Shown here in pieces: positions 60,209 to 64,000 of a stretch of DNA of 64,000 nucleotides. The notes beneath the pieces were generated by a model. It had not been told where the DNA came from. It saw nothing but the letters and a program-made list of their open reading frames with translations, and searched no databases. Position numbers and translations under genes: made by a program. The stretch spans positions 806,001 to 870,000 of the forward strand of contig CAWCTH010000011.1 in assembly GCA_963798445.1 (NCBI GenBank), in the 5' to 3' direction. Position 1 is the stretch's first letter, and every line of letters starts with the position of its first letter. Origin of the DNA: DASXAI01 sp963798445 (GTDB lineage: Bacteria > Actinomycetota > Acidimicrobiia > Acidimicrobiales > Ilumatobacteraceae).

Positions 60209-61407
60209 CTGATCACCCCGGCGCGGGCAAGTGCCGGCCGCGTCGACGCGAGGACGTCGATCGAGGTGAGAACCGCGTCAGAGTCGGCACCGAAGGCTCG
60301 GGCCGGAGCGAATGGCGCGAAGCCACCGTGGGCGAAGCGAAAGGGATGGCCGGGCAGCCGTAGCGGTCCGAGCGCCGGGTCGTCGATGTCGAGCCAGTAG
60401 TTGCGCGCCGCGTACTGCGCGCTGGCCAGCACTTCGGTCGGCGACGGAACGATCGCGATGGGTACCCGCATGGCCTGCCCCCGCTCGAAGGTTGCGAAGG
60501 CCGGCTTGTCGGCGATCCATTCCGTGATGATCTCCTTGAGCTCGGCGGCGACGTCGAGGTCGGCTCGTTCCACTCCCGTGCGGTAGCGCGGGTGGTCGCA
60601 CAGCTCAGGCCGCTCCATGAGCTGGCAGAGGCCGACCCAGTGCCCTTGCGTCAGGATGCTCACGCCGAGGTAGCCGTCCGCGCAGCGGTAGATCGCGAAC
60701 GGATACAGCTCACCCGCCCGGTAGCCGTCGAGCCCGGCCATCACGTACATCGACGTCGGCCACGTCAGCATCGACAGCAGGGTCTCGTTCAGCCTTGTCT
60801 CGACGAGCTGTCCGGTGCCGATCCGCTGCCGCGCCGCCAGCGCCAGTAGTACGCCGATGGCACCGAACGTGCCGGCGGAGTGGTGGGCGCACGAGGTGCC
60901 CGGCATCAGCGGCGGCATGCCGGCCGGCGCGACCTGCAACCATCCACCGGCGGCCAGATCGACGAGCTCGGTCGATGCCCAACTCGCCTTCGGACCGTCC
61001 AGCCCGTAGGGACTGAAGGCGTTCACGACGAGACGGTCGTTGTCGGCGAGCAGCTCGTCGTAGCGCGCCTTCACCGCAGGTGGCTCGCCGAGCGCGCCGT
61101 CGTCGAGCACCACGTCGGCGCGGGCGGCCAGGCGCCTCAACAGATCGAATCCGGTCGCCGAACGAACATCGAGAGCCACCGACCGTTTCTGTGCGTTGAT
61201 GAAGCGATGGAAGCCTGACCGCTCGTCGTTGACATCATCGGAAGGGAAAGGCCCTGTGACGCGTCCGACATCGGGCCTCGTGCGGGTTTCGACCTTCACG
61301 ACATCGGCCCCGAGCATGGCTAGCAGGCGTCCGCAATAGCCTCCCGGGATGCCATTCGTGAGCTCGAGAACCGTGATGCCGTCGAGTGCAGCCGTCGGCT
61401 GATCCAT
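60205..61407 (-). CDS. CaiB/BaiF-family paralogue with His in place of the catalytic Asp
   Basis: A 400-residue protein from ATG 61407, preceded by AGGGGG. Family motifs are ITVLELTNGIPGGYCGRLLA, LGADVVKVETRTRPDVGRV and INAQKRSVALDV. At the catalytic position the sequence is GTSCAHHSAGTFG, where the Asp of GHSITDVFAG is replaced by His. It may be a structural partner of the downstream paralogue, or have shifted chemistry. A possible -10 (TACTTT, 61435-61440 on the minus strand) lies upstream. Frame intact. Confidence 0.88.
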   Translation of the reverse strand: MDQPTAALDGITVLELTNGIPGGYCGRLLAMLGADVVKVETRTRPDVGRVTGPFPSDDVNDERSGFHRFINAQKRSVALDVRSATGFDLLRRLAARADVVLDDGALGEPPAVKARYDELLADNDRLVVNAFSPYGLDGPKASWASTELVDLAAGGWLQVAPAGMPPLMPGTSCAHHSAGTFGAIGVLLALAARQRIGTGQLVETRLNETLLSMLTWPTSMYVMAGLDGYRAGELYPFAIYRCADGYLGVSILTQGHWVGLCQLMERPELCDHPRYRTGVERADLDVAAELKEIITEWIADKPAFATFERGQAMRVPIAIVPSPTEVLASAQYAARNYWLDIDDPALGPLRLPGHPFRFAHGGFAPFAPARAFGADSDAVLTSIDVLASTRPALARAGVIR

Positions 61408-61460
61408 ACGGAGCCCCCTGTCGAACGGGCTGCGAAAGTACCACGCAGACGCGCAGATCG

Positions 61461-61466
61461 TAGAGT
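61461..61466 (+). promoter_or_regulatory. Leaderless -10 box (TAGAGT) for the carboxylase gene
   Basis: TAGAGT ends 8 bases before ATG 61475. The divergent CoA-transferase gene has a separate -10 candidate about 21 bases away, so the two promoters are adjacent but do not overlap. Confidence 0.45.
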
Positions 61467-61474
61467 CGGGCGGA

Positions 61475-62989
61475 ATGGATGAGCAGCCGATCGAGGAGTT
61501 GCGCGAAGCCCGTGCCCGCGCCTATGACGCCGCCCGTCCAGAGGCTGTTGCCCGGATTCATGACCGCGGTCGTTTGACGGCGCGCGAACGAATCGACGCA
61601 GTCATCGACGAGGGCTCATTCGTCGAGACCGGTGTGCTGGCGGGGGCCGAGGACGAAGCGGCCGGCGGTCTTGTCGCCGGTTTCGCCACGTTGTTCGGCA
61701 CCGCCATCGCGATCTCGTCCTACGACTACTCCGTTTGGGGTGGGACGCAGACCGCGATCAACCACGCCAAGTTCGACCGCTTGCTCGACCTCGCCCACCG
61801 CCACCGGTTTCCGTTCGTCTGCTTCGCCGACGGGGGCGGGGCCCGCGCACAGGGACTGCACGGCAAGACCTGGGGCACAGCCGGTATGCCGCTCGATCTC
61901 GGTACGTTCGACGGCATGGCCATGCTTTCGGGTCGGGTGCCCACCGTTGCGGTCGTGTCGGGCCGCTCGTTCGCCGGTAATGCCAGCATCGCCGGCCTCT
62001 CCGATGTCGTGTTCGCCACCAAGGGCTCGGCCATCGGCATGGGAGGACCTCCGCTTGTCGAAGCGGCGCTGGGCATGTCGCTCACGCCGGAGGAGCTGGC
62101 ACCCTCCGAGATGCACGAGCGCACCGGCGGCATCGACTTGCTCATCGAGAGCGACGCCGAGGGTGCGGAGCTCACGCGGCGGTACCTCTCGTACTTCCTT
62201 GTCGAGAGCACGGATGGCAAGCAGTCCCCGACGCACGACACGATCCGCTCCATCGTGCCCGACAACCGGCGCGGGGTGTACGACATGCGCAAGGTCATTC
62301 GGGCCCTGGTCGACGACGAGAGCATGTTCGAGCTGCGGCCGCGCTTCGCCACCGCCATCATCACGGCTCTTGCCCGGCTCGGCGGACGCGCCGTCGCGGT
62401 GATCGCCAACCAGCCGTACTCGAACATCGCCGGTGCGCTGGACGCCGACGCCTGCGACAAGCTGGCCCGCTTCATCCGCCTGGCCGACGCGTTCGACATC
62501 CCGATCGTTTCCCTCATGGACAACCCGGGCTTCATGCTCGGACCCAAAGCCGAGGAAGCCGGTATCGCCCGGCACCACGCCCGTCCGCTGCTCGCCCAGG
62601 TGCACCGCACTGTCCCGCTCCTGCTCCTGCACATCCGCAAGGCCTACGGCCTCGGCCCGATGGCTATGGGCGGTCTGTCGCAGCCCACCGATCTACGGCT
62701 GGCGTGGCCGACGGTCGAGGCGGGCGGGATGTCCCTGGAGGGCGCGGCGGCGCTCATCCAGCGTAGACAGGCGCTGCCGGGGACCGACGACCGCGGCACT
62801 CGCGTTCGCCGCGATGAGCTGGCCGCCGAGATGCGGGAGCGCAGCTTGTTCATGAACGCGGCGCGCACGTACACGTTCGACGAAGTCATCGACCCCGCCG
62901 AGACGCGCGATCGCATGATCCGCATGATCCGGCTCCTGCCTCGGCCTGCCGCTCGCGATCGGAAGAAGCACTACGTCGACACGTGGTAG
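61475..62989 (+). CDS. Acyl-CoA carboxylase carboxyltransferase-family protein
   Basis: A 504-residue carboxyltransferase. The N-terminal half has RARAYDAARPEAVARIHDRG, LTARERIDAVIDEGSFVETG and the CoA-binding GGGARAQGLHGKTWGTAG; the C-terminal half has VAVIANQPYSNIAGALDADA, LMDNPGFMLGPKAEEAGIAR and KAYGLGPMAMGG. These are the two crotonase-fold halves of propionyl/acetyl-CoA carboxylase beta chains. No biotin carboxylase gene is adjacent, so the partner must be elsewhere or the protein acts on a special acyl-CoA. Likely leaderless. Frame intact. Confidence 0.85.
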   Translation: MDEQPIEELREARARAYDAARPEAVARIHDRGRLTARERIDAVIDEGSFVETGVLAGAEDEAAGGLVAGFATLFGTAIAISSYDYSVWGGTQTAINHAKFDRLLDLAHRHRFPFVCFADGGGARAQGLHGKTWGTAGMPLDLGTFDGMAMLSGRVPTVAVVSGRSFAGNASIAGLSDVVFATKGSAIGMGGPPLVEAALGMSLTPEELAPSEMHERTGGIDLLIESDAEGAELTRRYLSYFLVESTDGKQSPTHDTIRSIVPDNRRGVYDMRKVIRALVDDESMFELRPRFATAIITALARLGGRAVAVIANQPYSNIAGALDADACDKLARFIRLADAFDIPIVSLMDNPGFMLGPKAEEAGIARHHARPLLAQVHRTVPLLLLHIRKAYGLGPMAMGGLSQPTDLRLAWPTVEAGGMSLEGAAALIQRRQALPGTDDRGTRVRRDELAAEMRERSLFMNAARTYTFDEVIDPAETRDRMIRMIRLLPRPAARDRKKHYVDTW

Positions 62990-63088
62990 ATGCCGTTCGA
63001 CGGCCCACGATCATGAGCCCAATTGATCACGGGCGGGCCGTTTGATAGAGAAGCCAGCCAGCCGGGGTCGTCGCAGGGAGATCAGGAC

Positions 63089-64000
63089 ATGGAGATGGTG
63101 GACAGCTCGACAGCGGGACTGACGCAGGACGAGCGGCGTGCCTTCGTCGAGGAAGCGACTGCCTTCCTGGAGGCCAACGCCGAGCGCCGGCCCATGCGGA
63201 CCGACGGCTTCGTCTGGGGCAAGGGCTCCGACGACCTCCGGTTGCTGGGGGGGAAAGATGACGGCAAGGACGAGGACGAGCGCCTTGCCGACGCCCGCAC
63301 CTGGCGGGCGAAGGTGTTCGACGCGGGCTTCGGTTGGCTCGGTGGTCCGGTGCAGTACGGCGGCGCCGGCCGCAACCCCGAGCTCGATCACCTCTATCGC
63401 AGCCTCGAGGCCGAGTTCGACGTGCCCGATCAGGGCGCGTGGGGTGTCGCGTGGGAGATGGTCGCTCCCGCCGTGCTCGCTCACGGCAGTGAGGACGTGA
63501 AGCAGCGGTTCCTGCGGCGCATCTATCGCGGTGAGCTCCTGTGCTCGCAGCTGCTCAGTGAGCCAGAGGGTGGCAGCGACCTCGCCGGTCTGCGGACGAA
63601 GGCCGTTCGTGACGGTGACGAGTGGATCGTGAACGGGCAGAAGGTGTGGAGCTCGTACGCCCACAAGGCCGACATCGGTCAGCTGATGGCGCGCACCGAC
63701 CCCGACGTGCCCAAGCATCAGGGTCTCACGATGTTCCTGCTTCCCATGGAGACCGCAGGGGTGGAAGCGCGCCCATTGCGGCAGATGAACGGTCAGGCCG
63801 AGTTCAACGAGGTGTTTCTCACGGACGTGCGCGTGCCCGATGCGAATCGGGTCGGCGACGCCGGCAACGGCTGGCGGGCGGTGCTCACGACGCTCATGTC
63901 CGAGCGCGCCGCGGTGGGCTCCGGGAAGACGTCTTCGTCGCTCGACCCGGCCTCGACGCTGATCGAACTGGCCCGTCACCTGGACCGCAGCGACGATCCC
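63089..64000 (+). CDS. Acyl-CoA dehydrogenase, 3' end beyond the window
   Basis: An open frame from ATG 63089 (GGGAG about 10 bases upstream) to the right edge, 304 residues so far with no stop. N-terminal helices (FVEEATAFLEANAERR) lead to GFGWLGGPVQYGGAGRNPEL, the FAD-binding SQLLSEPEGGSDLAGLRTKA, WIVNGQKVWSSYAHKADIGQ and VFLTDVRVPDANRVGDAGNG. It is a typical actinobacterial acyl-CoA dehydrogenase of the kind found in sterol and branched-acid degradation clusters. The substrate is not determined. It probably belongs with the carboxylase and CoA-transferases. Confidence 0.92.
   Translation, partial: MEMVDSSTAGLTQDERRAFVEEATAFLEANAERRPMRTDGFVWGKGSDDLRLLGGKDDGKDEDERLADARTWRAKVFDAGFGWLGGPVQYGGAGRNPELDHLYRSLEAEFDVPDQGAWGVAWEMVAPAVLAHGSEDVKQRFLRRIYRGELLCSQLLSEPEGGSDLAGLRTKAVRDGDEWIVNGQKVWSSYAHKADIGQLMARTDPDVPKHQGLTMFLLPMETAGVEARPLRQMNGQAEFNEVFLTDVRVPDANRVGDAGNGWRAVLTTLMSERAAVGSGKTSSSLDPASTLIELARHLDRSDDP

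Overview
The window is about 64 kb of very GC-rich DNA. Its content is dense, mostly short-spaced protein genes: flavin (LLM-type) monooxygenases, class III CoA-transferases, SDR enzymes, a wax-ester synthase, form I CO dehydrogenase, and leaderless -10 boxes of the TANNNT type directly upstream of start codons. All of this points to a high-GC actinobacterium, most plausibly an uncultured member of the Acidimicrobiia; that assignment is inference. No rRNA, tRNA, CRISPR array or insertion sequence was recognised.

Layout. 0-3.7 kb: an ATP-grasp/alpha-E fusion and a transglutaminase-like protein, translationally coupled. 3.8-4.9 kb: an AbiEi-like DUF559 gene bracketed by two copies of a palindromic element. 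5-7.3 kb: XdhC with a YHS domain and the C-terminal part of a form I CO dehydrogenase large subunit, joined abruptly to the back half of a LysR regulator. 7.8-9.9 kb: a YbaK-type deacylase, a class I amidotransferase-like hydrolase and a caspase-family protease. 9.9-17.7 kb: an XRE regulator, an esterase divergent from a wax-ester synthase, a membrane-anchored molybdopterin oxidoreductase, a PEP-mutase-like lyase, a TerB-like protein, and an LLM enzyme divergent from an SDR. 17.8-21.4 kb: CoA-transferase, two unusual crotonases and a VOC protein. 21.5-25.1 kb: a large AfsR/SARP-type regulator. 25-29.5 kb: hemerythrin, two SDRs, MBL hydrolase, Dps.

29.6-41.7 kb is rich in oxygenases. It holds an LLM plus acetoacetate-decarboxylase-like pair, an LLM-TetR pair, a Baeyer-Villiger-type monooxygenase, and a probable organosulfur cluster (SsuA remnant, SfnC/DszC-like flavoenzyme, two SsuD-like enzymes and a D-2-hydroxyacid dehydrogenase). 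42.1-48.3 kb is a five-gene MacAB-like export operon with two adaptor proteins and a lipoprotein built from a duplicated Cys-containing module. 48.5-52.6 kb holds allophanate-hydrolase pieces, a GH65 phosphorylase with its beta-phosphoglucomutase, and a cupin. 52.8-59 kb is a complete Dpp-type ABC importer operon ending in a TetR gene. 59-64 kb holds two overlapping CoA-transferases divergent from an acyl-CoA carboxylase and an acyl-CoA dehydrogenase that runs off the end.

Quality note. Many reading frames between about 4.5 and 25.8 kb, and a few at 47.9, 54.0 and 55.9 kb, are broken by single-base frameshifts although the proteins are otherwise well conserved. Several genes survive only as fragments. 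I give whole-gene spans for frameshifted genes and mark fragments as pseudogenes. Uncorrected assembly errors are the simplest explanation for most of these, but real decay cannot be excluded from the sequence alone.
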